Notes under the pieces: model-generated | What the model saw: only the letters and a program-made list of their open reading frames with translations | The model's database searches: none | Told to the model about the DNA's origin: nothing | Made by a program: the position numbers and the translations under genes | DNA from: SAR202 cluster bacterium bin22 | GTDB taxonomy: Bacteria > Chloroflexota > Dehalococcoidia > Lucifugimonadales > UBA3495 | NCBI GenBank assembly: GCA_002238505.1 | Contig: MPMM01000002.1 | Location: 248,001-312,000, forward strand | Length of the DNA stretch: 64,000 bases | Direction of reading: 5' to 3' | Shown here: in pieces, positions 24,697 through 33,213 of the stretch | Layout of the letters: every line of letters starts with the position of its first letter | How positions within the stretch are numbered: position 1 is the stretch's first letter

Positions 24697-25386
24697 TCAG
24701 CCCACGTTGTCGATGAGGGAAAGGAAGATGAGGTTGCCATCATCACTGCCTAGCAGCGGCTCACAACTCCGTTCCGGGTGCGGCATCATTCCCAGCACGT
24801 TGCCCCTTTCGTTAATAATTCCGGCAATGTTGCGAGCGGAACCGTTGGGGTTGGCTGCCTCGTTTGCCAGGCCATCGTCATCGCAGTACCGGAAGAGGAC
24901 TTGACCGTTGGTTTCCAGTCGGTTCAGCGTAACGTCGTCGGCATAATAGTTGCCTTCGCCGTGGGAGACGGGAATACGGAGGGACTGGGAAGGGTGGCAC
25001 CTGGTTGTGAAGGAGGTGTCGATACGCTCGGTACGAAGGTTGGTCCACTGGCAGCGGTATTCCAGGTGGGCGTTCCGCATCAGGGCGCCCGGCAGCAGGC
25101 CCGCCTCGCAAAGCACCTGGAAGCCATTACAGATGCCGACCACCAGGCCGCCGTTACCCGCGAAATCGGATAGGGCTTCCATCACCGGCGCAAAGCGGGC
25201 GATGGCCCCGGCACGCAGGTAGTCGCCATAGGAAAAGCCACCGGGAACAATTACGCAGTCGTAACCGGCCAGGGATTCCTGACGGTGCCAGACGTAGTCG
25301 GCCTCCTGGCCCAGAACAGTCTTCACCTGGTGGTAGCAGTCGGTATCGCTCCAGGTGCCGGGGAAAATCAGGATGCCAAAGCGCAT
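24697..25386 (-). CDS. purQ: Phosphoribosylformylglycinamidine synthase glutaminase subunit PurQ
   Basis: 229 residues. A class I glutamine amidotransferase that supplies ammonia to PurL. Visible are ILIFPGTWSDTDC at the N-terminus, VPGGFSYGDYLRAGAIARF, GGLVVGICNGFQVLCEAGLLPGAL (nucleophile Cys in GICNG) and MMPHPERSCEPLLG with the catalytic His and Glu. The start is ATG 25386. It lies upstream of argC and purL on the same strand. Confidence 0.95.
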   Translation of the reverse strand: MRFGILIFPGTWSDTDCYHQVKTVLGQEADYVWHRQESLAGYDCVIVPGGFSYGDYLRAGAIARFAPVMEALSDFAGNGGLVVGICNGFQVLCEAGLLPGALMRNAHLEYRCQWTNLRTERIDTSFTTRCHPSQSLRIPVSHGEGNYYADDVTLNRLETNGQVLFRYCDDDGLANEAANPNGSARNIAGIINERGNVLGMMPHPERSCEPLLGSDDGNLIFLSLIDNVG

Positions 25387-25452
25387 ATCAGAATCGGTCC
25401 AAATGGTGTAAACAGGATTTGGCAGTAATGGGTGAGGGTGACGCCGTTCCCA

Positions 25453-25905
25453 TTAGCCCAGGGATTCGAGGATCTGGGTGACGATGGAATTTACCTGCTG
25501 TCCGTCGGCCTTTCCCTGAACCTGGGGCATAAGGCGGCCCATGACCCTGCCCTTGTCGCGCATCGATTCGGCACCCACCTGGTTGATGGTTTCCGTAATC
25601 AGGGCCATGAGTTCGTCCTCGCCCAATTGGGGAGGCATGTACTCTTCAATGATTACCAGGTCGGCGGTTTCTTTTTCCACCAGGTCCTGACGGCCGCCAT
25701 CCTCGAACATGCGGATGCTGTCCCGTCGGTCCTTGACCTGGCGCACCACGACCTCGGTTACGCCTTCGTCGTCCAGGGTAACCCGGCGGTCGATTTCCAC
25801 GCGATTGATGGCGCTCTTCAAGTAACGCAGGGCATCCAGACGCTGCTGATCCCGGTTGCGCATGGCCGCCAGGATGTCTGCTTCCAGTTTCTCTCGAATG
25901 GTCAT
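25453..25905 (-). CDS. GatB/YqeY domain protein
   Basis: 150 residues. The YqeY family equals the tail domain of the GatB subunit of the Asp/Glu-tRNA amidotransferase and probably binds tRNA. Visible are LEADILAAMRNRDQQRLDALRYLKSAI, VTEVVVRQVKDRRDSI, LVIIEEYMPPQLGEDEL and GRVMGRLMPQVQGKADG. Stand-alone YqeY often adjoins rpsU, which is not seen here. A consensus promoter lies 89 bases upstream. Confidence 0.92.
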   Translation of the reverse strand: MTIREKLEADILAAMRNRDQQRLDALRYLKSAINRVEIDRRVTLDDEGVTEVVVRQVKDRRDSIRMFEDGGRQDLVEKETADLVIIEEYMPPQLGEDELMALITETINQVGAESMRDKGRVMGRLMPQVQGKADGQQVNSIVTQILESLG

Positions 25906-25993
25906 AACTTTTACAAATACGGCCGGTGTCCAGGACGCGGTAACCGGTCTCCCCAGGAAAATACGGGTGTGAGATTGCTTTTGGATTGCGGAG

Positions 25994-26023
25994 ATTATAT
26001 TTGTCCGGTTGAAACAGTGTCAA
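25994..26023 (-). promoter_or_regulatory. Consensus promoter of the yqeY-like gene
   Basis: On the minus strand TTGACA (26018-26023), 18 bases, TATAAT (25994-25999), both boxes perfect. The predicted start is near 25987, leaving an 82-base leader before the ATG. Confidence 0.7.
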
Positions 26024-26189
26024 TTTGAGAGGTCGGGGGGACTCCTGTCCAAGGCGGCCCCTCGAATCTGGCTGTCCAGGGTTCCTGTTGCGCCAGTTAG
26101 ATACGGACCTCTTAGTGAACCCTCAAAAGTCGAGGTAATTTGTCGGGCGAACGCTGGGAAGGCGCAAGGGTCCCGGTGCTAGCATTGGA

Positions 26190-26648
26190 ATGTTCGAGAA
26201 ACTGGAGAGAGTGGTTAGGATGGACGTTCTCAGGATGCTTATCGGGCTGTTCCTGATATTTTGCGGGATCGCAGTATCAATGCAGTTCATCCTCGGCCCC
26301 ATATACGGTGACATCGGGCAGGCCGAGTTGGCCGTCTGGTATTACCTGGACATGGTGATGGCGGTTTCGATCGCGATTACGGTGGCAGTCCAGCTTCAAC
26401 GAAAGCGGGCAGCAGACCGGATTCGCGGGGATACCCTCAACCGGGAACGCCTGGAAGCCAACCTGATGTTCTTCCTTTCCCTGGTGGTGGCAATCTGGTT
26501 CTTCAGAAACTGGTTCGACTTCCTGTCTTCCAGTCCCATTGGTGACCAGTCCGTCGCCACGATGGTCATCTGGTACATCCTGGACCCGATACTGGCAATC
26601 CTGGTTGGGCTGACCGGCATCCGAATCTGGCGCAACTCCGCCCCCTGA
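26190..26648 (+). CDS. Four-helix membrane protein, paralogue of the next gene
   Basis: 152 residues. Predicted helices lie at about 13-33, 50-66, 90-107 and 125-146, with basic loops. WYYLDMVMAV, FFLSLVVAIWFFRNWFDFL and YILDPILAILVGLTGIRIW have counterparts in the following gene, so the two are paralogues. No known family is recognised. The start is uncertain: ATG 26190 or ATG 26220 (MDVLRMLIG). Confidence 0.65.
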   Translation: MFEKLERVVRMDVLRMLIGLFLIFCGIAVSMQFILGPIYGDIGQAELAVWYYLDMVMAVSIAITVAVQLQRKRAADRIRGDTLNRERLEANLMFFLSLVVAIWFFRNWFDFLSSSPIGDQSVATMVIWYILDPILAILVGLTGIRIWRNSAP

Positions 26649-26683
26649 CCGGGCAATGCCAGTTCCGGTCGCATGTAGAGGCA

Positions 26684-27277
26684 ATGATGGGCATTCTAAA
26701 GAGGGTCCTGTCGGCAGGGCTCGCCGCCATCACCCTGGCGCTGGGGATACACTTCGTCGCCGGGGAGTTGTACGGCGGCTTGCTGCCCGAACCGCACCTG
26801 GTATGGGACTACCTGAACTGGCTCACTGCCCTGGGGATTGTGGTTACCCTGGTTTACCATTTCCAAAAGAAACGGGAGTTTGACCGGCGACAGCCCGACG
26901 ACAATGTGAGCTTCACCTACTTGAGCAGGAACTTCCTGCTGTTTGCGGCCATGTTCCTGACCTTATGGTTCTTTGCCAACTGGTTTGAAGAACTGAACGC
27001 CGGTGGAAACAGGCCTGGCGCCGTCGTGGGTTTCGTATGGATAGTTTTTAACGCCAGCTTTGTGGTGCTGGGAAGCATTACAGCCTGGCAACTTTGGAAC
27101 GGAGAGGGCGGAGAAGGTTCCCCGGCAGATGGATACCCGGCCTCGCCCCGTCAGGATTCAAAGACCCTGCCGGGTGAGGCCCAACCGGCAGGGGTCGCTG
27201 CACCGGAGCTGACCTTTTCCCCTTCCCCGGAGGGTGGTCCCACCGGTTCCGGTGGAGGCAGGGAGGCAAGTACATAG
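26684..27277 (+). CDS. Four-helix membrane protein with disordered C-tail
   Basis: 197 residues. Helices lie at about 8-27, 43-60, 81-101 and 118-140. The motifs WDYLNWLTALG, FLLFAAMFLTLWFFANWFEEL and IVFNASFVVLGSITAWQLW mirror the previous protein. Residues 145-197 are a Pro/Gly/Ser-rich, low-complexity tail found only in this copy. It begins 35 bases after its paralogue, so an operon is likely. A terminator follows. Confidence 0.65.
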   Translation: MMGILKRVLSAGLAAITLALGIHFVAGELYGGLLPEPHLVWDYLNWLTALGIVVTLVYHFQKKREFDRRQPDDNVSFTYLSRNFLLFAAMFLTLWFFANWFEELNAGGNRPGAVVGFVWIVFNASFVVLGSITAWQLWNGEGGEGSPADGYPASPRQDSKTLPGEAQPAGVAAPELTFSPSPEGGPTGSGGGREAST

Positions 27278-27631
27278 CAACCCGGAGTACCCGGTGTGGC
27301 TATAGAGCTAAACTCCAGGTACGCTGAACCCCCTTCGCGCTTGCAGCCAAAGCGCGGGGGATTCCTTTTTGAGACATAGAATTATAAAATCTTTTACTGA
27401 GGGTATGTAGTTTCCTCTATTAGTGTTATAATAGTTATCAATTTCACAAATGCACTTTTTGACCTTTGTCGTCCTTTTCCCGGTGGGGAAGGGGCAGTCG
27501 CTACACGTTGAAAAATCAGCACATTTGCAGTGTTAGAATACAAATGATCCCGGAGCCGCAGTCCGGTTCCCGGACGCCAGAAAGCGGCGGACAACCCGGC
27601 GGCCCGGTGATGCAAACCCGGAGGTTCTCTA
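27278..27631. other. Spacer with terminator and AT-rich promoter region
   Basis: After the terminator at 27329-27370 comes an AT-rich stretch with two extended -10 boxes, TGTTATAAT (27424-27432) and TGTTAGAAT (27531-27539). Neither has a well-spaced -35; TTGAAA at 27508 is 20 bases from the second. They are probably the promoter(s) of the following gene. No ORF. Confidence 0.45.
27329..27370 (+). terminator. Terminator after the membrane-protein pair
   Basis: CCCCC and CGCGCTT on the left pair with AAGCGCG and GGGG on the right across a small bulge, followed by ATTCCTTTTT. Confidence 0.6.
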
Positions 27632-28948
27632 ATGACCAGGAAGCTGTTTGATGAGGCTACCAGCAAAGCGTTGCTGGAATTCACGGCCATGTTTGAGGCC
27701 CTGACTCCGGAATACAGGACTTCGTTGGTGATGCGGGCTCTGCGCGCCCGGGATCACGTTTCAACCGATGCTGGCCGAGCCCTGGATTCGGCCATTCGCG
27801 GCAGTATTCGCCTGGTGGGGTATTCCAACCCGGCCCTGGCAATTTCCTCGGCGCTGCTGGAACCCGTCAATGCATCGATAGTCAAGTCTGAAAAACTTGC
27901 AACCACGGCCCTTCGCGTCTGGGCAGAGTCAATGGAGGAACTGGAAAAGCTGGTTGCCGGTCACTTGGCATCCCAGGGCCTGCCGACAGAGTACCCGGAC
28001 TTTGATAATTACCGGTTCCGCGGCTTCTGGGACGAAGAGATCTGGCAGCGGGAACTGGACTGGATTGTGGATATCGCAGAACTTTGGAGTGAAGAAGACG
28101 TAGCGTTGATGCTCTGCTATGTCTCCGGAAGGACCATAGTGTACGACGAAGACGACGGCGCAGATGAGACCGAAGAACCCTTCATGGAAATACCCAGTGT
28201 CAGGGAGACGGTAAAGCAGGAAGCGGAAGAGCCGGAGGTCCGGATTCCTGAAACGCCAGCCCCGGTAGTAGAACCCCCCAGGGTTGTGCGGATGCCTGCG
28301 GCGGTCGTCCCTCAGCAGCCCCTCAGCCTGCCAACCGAATTCGATGGCCCAGCCATCCTGAACCAGTGCATTGAGTTTCTGTCATCTTTGAGCCCCGAAG
28401 ACCGTAACTGGACTGATGCGGTGCCGACATTCGTTGACGCGGTCAGCGGAATCCGGACCTTGAAATCAGCCCAGCGGGAGCGACGTGCCAGCCTGCTGGA
28501 AGCCCACACCGAAATCATGCAGGAGTTTGAGTCGGACCTGGAGTTCCTGGAGCAGGATACTTCCTTCTGGTCGGTTCAGTCGCTAACTGAGCTTTCGGAC
28601 CTTGACCGGACGCTGGAACTGGCGAGCAGTCTGAAGAACCTGCTGGACGAATACCGGGACGTGCGTCGGCCGGGCAACACCCTTTCGGAAGAACTGGGCC
28701 GCAGGGAACGGCGGTTTGCCCTGGAGCCGCGCATCATCGATTCGATGGGACTGATGCGCCAGGCTATGTCGGGCGGCAGGGGTCGGGAAAGCCTCGATTC
28801 CCATGAACAGGACGCTTCCAGCGATAATGCCGATCCGCCGGGGTTAGGCCATAACGGCAGACAAAACTCCGCAAGTCGTGCCTCGAATGGCGACCGCACC
28901 ATGGAAGAAATGATATCCGATTTGGCTGAAGACAGCCGCCTGATCTAG
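27632..28948 (+). CDS. Unknown 438-residue protein with two helical domains and acidic linker
   Basis: GGAGG lies seven bases before the ATG. Residues about 1-165 are mostly helical, with MFEALTPEYRTSLVMRALRA and YPDFDNYRFRGFWDEEIWQR. Residues about 170-235 form an acidic, Pro/Val-rich linker (DEDDGADETEE). Residues about 235-365 are helical with coiled-coil character (ERRASLLEAHTEIMQEFESD). The final 60 residues are polar and disordered. There is no signal peptide or membrane helix. I recognise no family. Confidence 0.75.
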   Translation: MTRKLFDEATSKALLEFTAMFEALTPEYRTSLVMRALRARDHVSTDAGRALDSAIRGSIRLVGYSNPALAISSALLEPVNASIVKSEKLATTALRVWAESMEELEKLVAGHLASQGLPTEYPDFDNYRFRGFWDEEIWQRELDWIVDIAELWSEEDVALMLCYVSGRTIVYDEDDGADETEEPFMEIPSVRETVKQEAEEPEVRIPETPAPVVEPPRVVRMPAAVVPQQPLSLPTEFDGPAILNQCIEFLSSLSPEDRNWTDAVPTFVDAVSGIRTLKSAQRERRASLLEAHTEIMQEFESDLEFLEQDTSFWSVQSLTELSDLDRTLELASSLKNLLDEYRDVRRPGNTLSEELGRRERRFALEPRIIDSMGLMRQAMSGGRGRESLDSHEQDASSDNADPPGLGHNGRQNSASRASNGDRTMEEMISDLAEDSRLI

Positions 28949-28984
28949 ACTCCGACTATCGAAATTCACAGTAACCGAAAACAG

Positions 28985-29018
28985 CGGGCCGGGGAAAGCT
29001 CCCCGGCCCGTCCACTTT
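28985..29018 (+). terminator. Terminator after the 438-residue protein gene
   Basis: A perfect 11-bp stem CGGGCCGGGGA (28985-28995)/TCCCCGGCCCG (29000-29010) with a 4-base loop. The T-run is weak. It lies between convergent genes and may work in both directions. Confidence 0.6.
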
Positions 29019-29043
29019 GATTGGCTGGTATTCCGGCTGGCGT

Positions 29044-29409
29044 TCAGAACTGGGTCAGCAACTCCAGCACATGGCCGTCAGGGTCCTTGAAGTAAACGCC
29101 CCGGCCGCCCTTGCGGTGGTTGATGTCCATGTCTTCCAGGCTGCGTGGGCCGCTGCCCCAGGGAATGCCCTCCGCCTTAATGCGGCCGAAGATAACGTCG
29201 AAGTCATCCTCGGAGACGTGGAAGGCATAGTGGTGGCTCTCAAACTCATCCCGGTCGTCAAAGTCCAGGGTCAGGGACTCGTTGACCTGAACCGGGGCGA
29301 AATGGCCGTGGGTTCCTTCATACATCAGCCCGAATACCCGGGCAAAGAACCTGGCCCCGGCCTCCTTGTCACGTGAGGGTACGATGGTATGGTTCAGTTC
29401 AATTGCCAT
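29044..29409 (-). CDS. VOC-superfamily (glyoxalase/dioxygenase-like) protein
   Basis: 121 residues, a single VOC unit with two beta-alpha-beta-beta-beta modules. LNHTIVPSRDKEAGARFFARVFGL carries the first metal-type His, HHYAFHVSEDDFDVIFGRIK the second and GRGVYFKDPDGHVLELL the terminal Glu. These proteins bind a divalent metal and isomerise, cleave or sequester small molecules; the substrate is unknown. A GGAGG ribosome site precedes the ATG. Confidence 0.9.
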   Translation of the reverse strand: MAIELNHTIVPSRDKEAGARFFARVFGLMYEGTHGHFAPVQVNESLTLDFDDRDEFESHHYAFHVSEDDFDVIFGRIKAEGIPWGSGPRSLEDMDINHRKGGRGVYFKDPDGHVLELLTQF

Positions 29410-29562
29410 GGTGCACCTCCGTTAAGTTTGGATAATCCTCATAGCGCCGGTCGCGGGTTGGTGGGATTCCTTTCCTAATTATAAACCGGTTTGCAGTACC
29501 ACCGCAGGGAAGTATTGCTGCAGCCCCGTCCACTGCCTGAACAGACCCCCCGAGGGCGCCGC

Positions 29563-30495
29563 CTAGCCTCGTTCTTCTTCCAGGACCTGCCTGAGAGCAT
29601 CCTCGTCCACCCTCACCTCGACCCCCGCCCTTTCTTCCTGCAACAGCATGGCGACCCGGGAGTCGCGCTGGCCCCAGCCCCGATTGATGGCCTCGGTCAT
29701 TTCGGCCAGTGTAATGTTGGCCAGCCGCATGGGAACATTGAACTCGCGACCGACGCCCACTGCCAGATCCACGTCCTTGCGGGCCAGTTGCAAGGCGAAA
29801 TCGGGCGGGTCGAAGTTCCCGGTGAGCAGGTGGTCTGCCAAGCCTTCAAAGGGACTGCGCCGTCCTTGCGCGCCACGGCGTACCGCCTGCCAAAGCGCCA
29901 GGGGTTCTACTCCGGCCTTGACGCCCATGGTGAAGGTTTCGGCCAGGGCCGCCTGGATAATGTAGCCGGAACAGTTGTGGACCAGCTTGGCGACGGACCC
30001 GCAGCCGATGGGGCCAACGTAGTAGGCCTTGTCCCCAATCGAGTCCAGTACCGGTTTGTATTGGTCGAAGAGCGCCCTGTCGCCGCCGACCCAGATGGCC
30101 AGATTGCGGGTCTGGGCTCCGCGAGGCCCGCCGCTGACCGGTGCGTCCAGCATGTGTATTCCCTTCTCGGCGTATTCCTGGTGAATCTTGCGAATGACCG
30201 TGGGCGAGTTGGTGCTCAGGTCAAAATATACCTTCCCCGGGGTGAGGCCCTCCATCAATCCGTCCTCGCCCAGGGCTACTGCCTCTACTTCCACCGGCCC
30301 CGGCAGTGACGTGAAGACTACGTCGGCGCTCTCGGCCACTTCCCTGGGACTGTCGGCCCATTGCGCGCCGGCCTCCAGGTGGGGCGTGGCCGCCTCCCGG
30401 CGAATATCATGGACAACCATTTCGTTTCCACCCTGCAGGCAGTTGTAGGCCATGCTGCCGCCCATGGTTCCCAGGCCAATAAATCCTACCTTCAT
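29563..30495 (-). CDS. 3-hydroxyisobutyrate dehydrogenase-like NAD(P)-dependent oxidoreductase
   Basis: 310 residues. KVGFIGLGTMGGSMAYNCLQGG is the dinucleotide site. FTSLPGP, DLSTNSPT, MLDAPVSGGPRGA (substrate signature) and GSVAKLVHNCSGYI with the catalytic Lys follow. The family oxidises beta-hydroxyacids. An in-frame ATG at 30507 exists, but ATG 30495 directly precedes KVGFIG and has GGAGGA just upstream. A second paralogue lies at 44485-45366. Confidence 0.9.
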   Translation of the reverse strand: MKVGFIGLGTMGGSMAYNCLQGGNEMVVHDIRREAATPHLEAGAQWADSPREVAESADVVFTSLPGPVEVEAVALGEDGLMEGLTPGKVYFDLSTNSPTVIRKIHQEYAEKGIHMLDAPVSGGPRGAQTRNLAIWVGGDRALFDQYKPVLDSIGDKAYYVGPIGCGSVAKLVHNCSGYIIQAALAETFTMGVKAGVEPLALWQAVRRGAQGRRSPFEGLADHLLTGNFDPPDFALQLARKDVDLAVGVGREFNVPMRLANITLAEMTEAINRGWGQRDSRVAMLLQEERAGVEVRVDEDALRQVLEEERG

Positions 30496-30761
30496 TAATT
30501 CCTCCATTCCGCTGGTTTCGGGCTCAATACTGGCTTATATCCCCATTAGCGTTCCCCATTATCGGGTAGGGGGAAAGCTGCCGCAACCTGGGGCTGCCAA
30601 TTTCGGCGCCTCCGGCGACTCGTAGGCCAGGAGGCAAAACCGGGGGTTCATCTGGCTACCAGTATCACCGGGGCTCTTTGCCCTTTGTGACTCACGGACT
30701 GGGCTATAATGATAGAAGATATTTCGTCCTGATAAAGGATCGCCCACGAGAGGAAAATGGC

Positions 30762-32018
30762 ATGGCATCATCTGCCCAGGATTTAACGCGAACTGAACGA
30801 AACTTATGGAGCGCCATTGCCGGTGAAGCCCTGGCGTACCTCAAGTACAACGCCTTCGCCCACAAGGCCCTGGAGGAGGGTTATCCCGAAGTCGCCCAGG
30901 TATTCCAGGAGGTCGCGGGAGCCGAAACCATCCACGGTCTGAACCACCTGAACGTCGCAGGTGAAGTTAAGGACACCATGGAGAACCTGCGGTCCGTAAT
31001 CGAAGGGGAAGCCCGCGAATTCAGCACCATGTATCCCCGCATGATACGAGACGCCCAGTCCGATGGAAGGCAGGACGCAGCAGATTCCTTTGCCCTTGCC
31101 CTGGAGCGGGAACAGCACCACCAGGCCATATTCTCCCGTGCCCTGGAACAAATGGAGGCGCGACAGAGTCGGGCCCCGGCGGCACAATCAGCCCCCACCG
31201 CAGTTGTTCAGGCCCCGTCAGAAGTGGTGGAGCAGGAGGAAGTGGCTTTCAGCCCCGACCTGGTGGTTGGAACCGGGGACTCGCAGATGGACCTGAATAC
31301 CTACGTCGCCGCCACCATAGAGGTGGACAAGGAAAGGTTCCGGGTCGCCAACCTGGGAAGGCTTCGGGAGGTGGTGTTTGGCGCCCAGGACGGCATTCTC
31401 AGCACGGTGGCCCTGGTGACATCGGTGGCGGTGGCCATCGGGGACGGCGCGACCATTCTGGTGGCGGGCCTGGCGGCAGCCCTGGCCGGCATGATTTCCA
31501 TGGCGACGGGCGCGTACCTGGGTTCCCGCGCCGAGCAGGATGTCCAGCGCGCCGAGATTGCCCGGGAGGCCCGGGAACTGGAGGAGAACCCCGCGGAGGA
31601 ATTTGCCGAACTGGTGGTAATACTCCAGCGGGAAGGAAGGAGTTTTGAAGAGGCCAACACCCTGGCTTCCGAAATTGCCCAGGACAAGGAGGCCTGGCTC
31701 CGCACCCTGGTGGAGAAGGAATTGGGGATAAGCTCGGAGGAGACCACCAGCCCGGTTAAGGATGCATTGGTGATGGGGGTGTCATTCGTAGTTGCGGCCG
31801 CCATACCCATCGTGCCCTACCTGTTTATGGAAGGTCCGAGGGCCATCGCCATTTCGATCGCCGGCGCTTTAGTTGGCCTGTTTGTATTGGGGATGGGGAA
31901 GGGGAGGCTGGTAAGCAAGTCACCGCTGCTTCAGGGATTGGAGATCCTGGTGATTGGGGTTTTCTCGGCCGCCATTGGCTTCGCGCTGGGTGACCTGGTT
32001 CCCCGCCTGTTCAGTTAG
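30762..32018 (+). CDS. mbfA: Rubrerythrin-VIT1 fusion, MbfA-like iron exporter
   Basis: 418 residues. Residues 1-135 are a four-helix rubrerythrin-type domain with diiron ligands in GEALAYLKY (E22), AETIHGLNH (E55, H58), EGEAREF and EREQHHQ (E116, H119). After an Ala/Pro/Glu linker, residues about 205-418 are a CCC1/VIT1 transporter: LGRLREVVFGAQDGILSTVA, a charged cytosolic metal-binding segment (ELEENPAEEFAELVVILQREG) and four or five membrane helices. This architecture is that of MbfA, shown in rhizobia to export iron and protect against iron/peroxide stress. GAGAGG precedes ATG 30762. A TATAAT at 30705-30710 may be its -10 box. Confidence 0.88.
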   Translation: MASSAQDLTRTERNLWSAIAGEALAYLKYNAFAHKALEEGYPEVAQVFQEVAGAETIHGLNHLNVAGEVKDTMENLRSVIEGEAREFSTMYPRMIRDAQSDGRQDAADSFALALEREQHHQAIFSRALEQMEARQSRAPAAQSAPTAVVQAPSEVVEQEEVAFSPDLVVGTGDSQMDLNTYVAATIEVDKERFRVANLGRLREVVFGAQDGILSTVALVTSVAVAIGDGATILVAGLAAALAGMISMATGAYLGSRAEQDVQRAEIAREARELEENPAEEFAELVVILQREGRSFEEANTLASEIAQDKEAWLRTLVEKELGISSEETTSPVKDALVMGVSFVVAAAIPIVPYLFMEGPRAIAISIAGALVGLFVLGMGKGRLVSKSPLLQGLEILVIGVFSAAIGFALGDLVPRLFS

Positions 32019-32144
32019 GGGTCAGTTCACCCGGGGGTCTGCTCAGCCAGGGGCTGGTTCAGCCGGGACAGGGGTGGGCGCGCCTGGGTTCTGAATCAGG
32101 CCTTTTGGAATCCAGGCCTATCTGGTTCACCCCGTCAATCCACT

Positions 32145-32172
32145 TTTGAATTACGGCGTTTGAATTACGGCA
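32145..32172. repeat. 14-bp tandem duplication over a stop codon
   Basis: TTTGAATTACGGCG (32145-32158) is followed directly by TTTGAATTACGGCA (32159-32172). The second copy carries the stop codon of the minus-strand hydrolase, so the first copy supplies the same ending just beyond it. Confidence 0.5.
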
Positions 32173-33067
32173 GGTTGCTGTAGAACTTGCGGACGGCGGC
32201 CAGGAAGTCCACGGGGTTGTCGCCCGCTACCAGGTGGCCCGCATCGGGCACGGTGACAATTTCGCACTGGGGGATGACCTGCTGCATTTGCTGCATGGTC
32301 TCGTCGGCGAAAATGTCGCTGTTGCCGCCCCGTACCACCAGGGTGGGGCAGGTAATCTTTGCCACTGCTTCCCACAACTGGTCAGAGGTCCAGGCGGGAG
32401 ATTGATGGCCCGGGGTGCGCAGCAGCTTGTCGTATTTCCATGACCACTTTCCGTCGGTGCGCTGGCGGATGCTGTATTTCAGCGCTCCCAGGGTCTGCTC
32501 GCGGGAGCGGCCCGTGTACTCCTGAACCCGGTCGGCAAATTCCTCGAAAGTGTCCAGCTCGTCGGGCAGTTCCCTGAAATTCTGGATGCGGTTGCGGCCC
32601 CGGGACTGGGCAACGGGCCCCGTGTCCACGATGACTAATGACCGCAGCTTGTCCGAATTGCGGGAGGCCCAGACATAACTGTTGCGCCCCCCCATGGAAT
32701 GGCCCATGAGGTGAAAGCCCGAGATTCCCAGGGCAGCGACGAAACCGTCGATGTCCCGCTGGTGAGATTCCAGGGCGTAGTCGCCATCGGGGGCCCAGTC
32801 GCTGTCTCCGTGGCCCCGCTGGTCCAGGGCGATGATGTGGTAACTTTCGGATAAGGGCAGGCTGACAAAGTCCCAGCTATGGGCCTGCTGGGAGCCTCCG
32901 TGGAGCATCACTATCATCGGATTTCCGGGCTGGCCCCATTCCAGGTAGTGGAAGTTCATCCCGTTGGCCTGCACATTTCGATCGACCGGTTCATTCTCCT
33001 GAGAGAAGGAAACCCCCTTCTGTCTTGCTGCCTGGTGCAGGGTAAGGCCAAGGGAATGAGAAGCCAT
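32165..33067 (-). CDS. Alpha/beta-hydrolase
   Basis: 300 residues. VMLHGGSQQAHSWDFVSLPLS is the oxyanion strand-loop. GHSMGGRNSY holds the nucleophile Ser, GGNSDIF the Asp and VPDAGHLVAGDNP the His of the triad. The substrate is unknown; such enzymes hydrolyse esters, lactones or C-C bonds. ATG 33067 is chosen because GGAGG lies nine bases upstream, though the frame extends further. Confidence 0.9.
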   Translation of the reverse strand: MASHSLGLTLHQAARQKGVSFSQENEPVDRNVQANGMNFHYLEWGQPGNPMIVMLHGGSQQAHSWDFVSLPLSESYHIIALDQRGHGDSDWAPDGDYALESHQRDIDGFVAALGISGFHLMGHSMGGRNSYVWASRNSDKLRSLVIVDTGPVAQSRGRNRIQNFRELPDELDTFEEFADRVQEYTGRSREQTLGALKYSIRQRTDGKWSWKYDKLLRTPGHQSPAWTSDQLWEAVAKITCPTLVVRGGNSDIFADETMQQMQQVIPQCEIVTVPDAGHLVAGDNPVDFLAAVRKFYSNLP

Positions 33068-33213
33068 GTTGGAAACCTCCGGATAGCGTGGGTAAACAGT
33101 CCCAATCATAACCCCGCTGGCCGGGGTGTCAAGACGGGCTATGAAGCGGGCGCCGAGTTGAAATGATGCAACCCGGCAGGAGCGCACTGCCGCGCGCCCC
33201 TATGCCATCTGGG

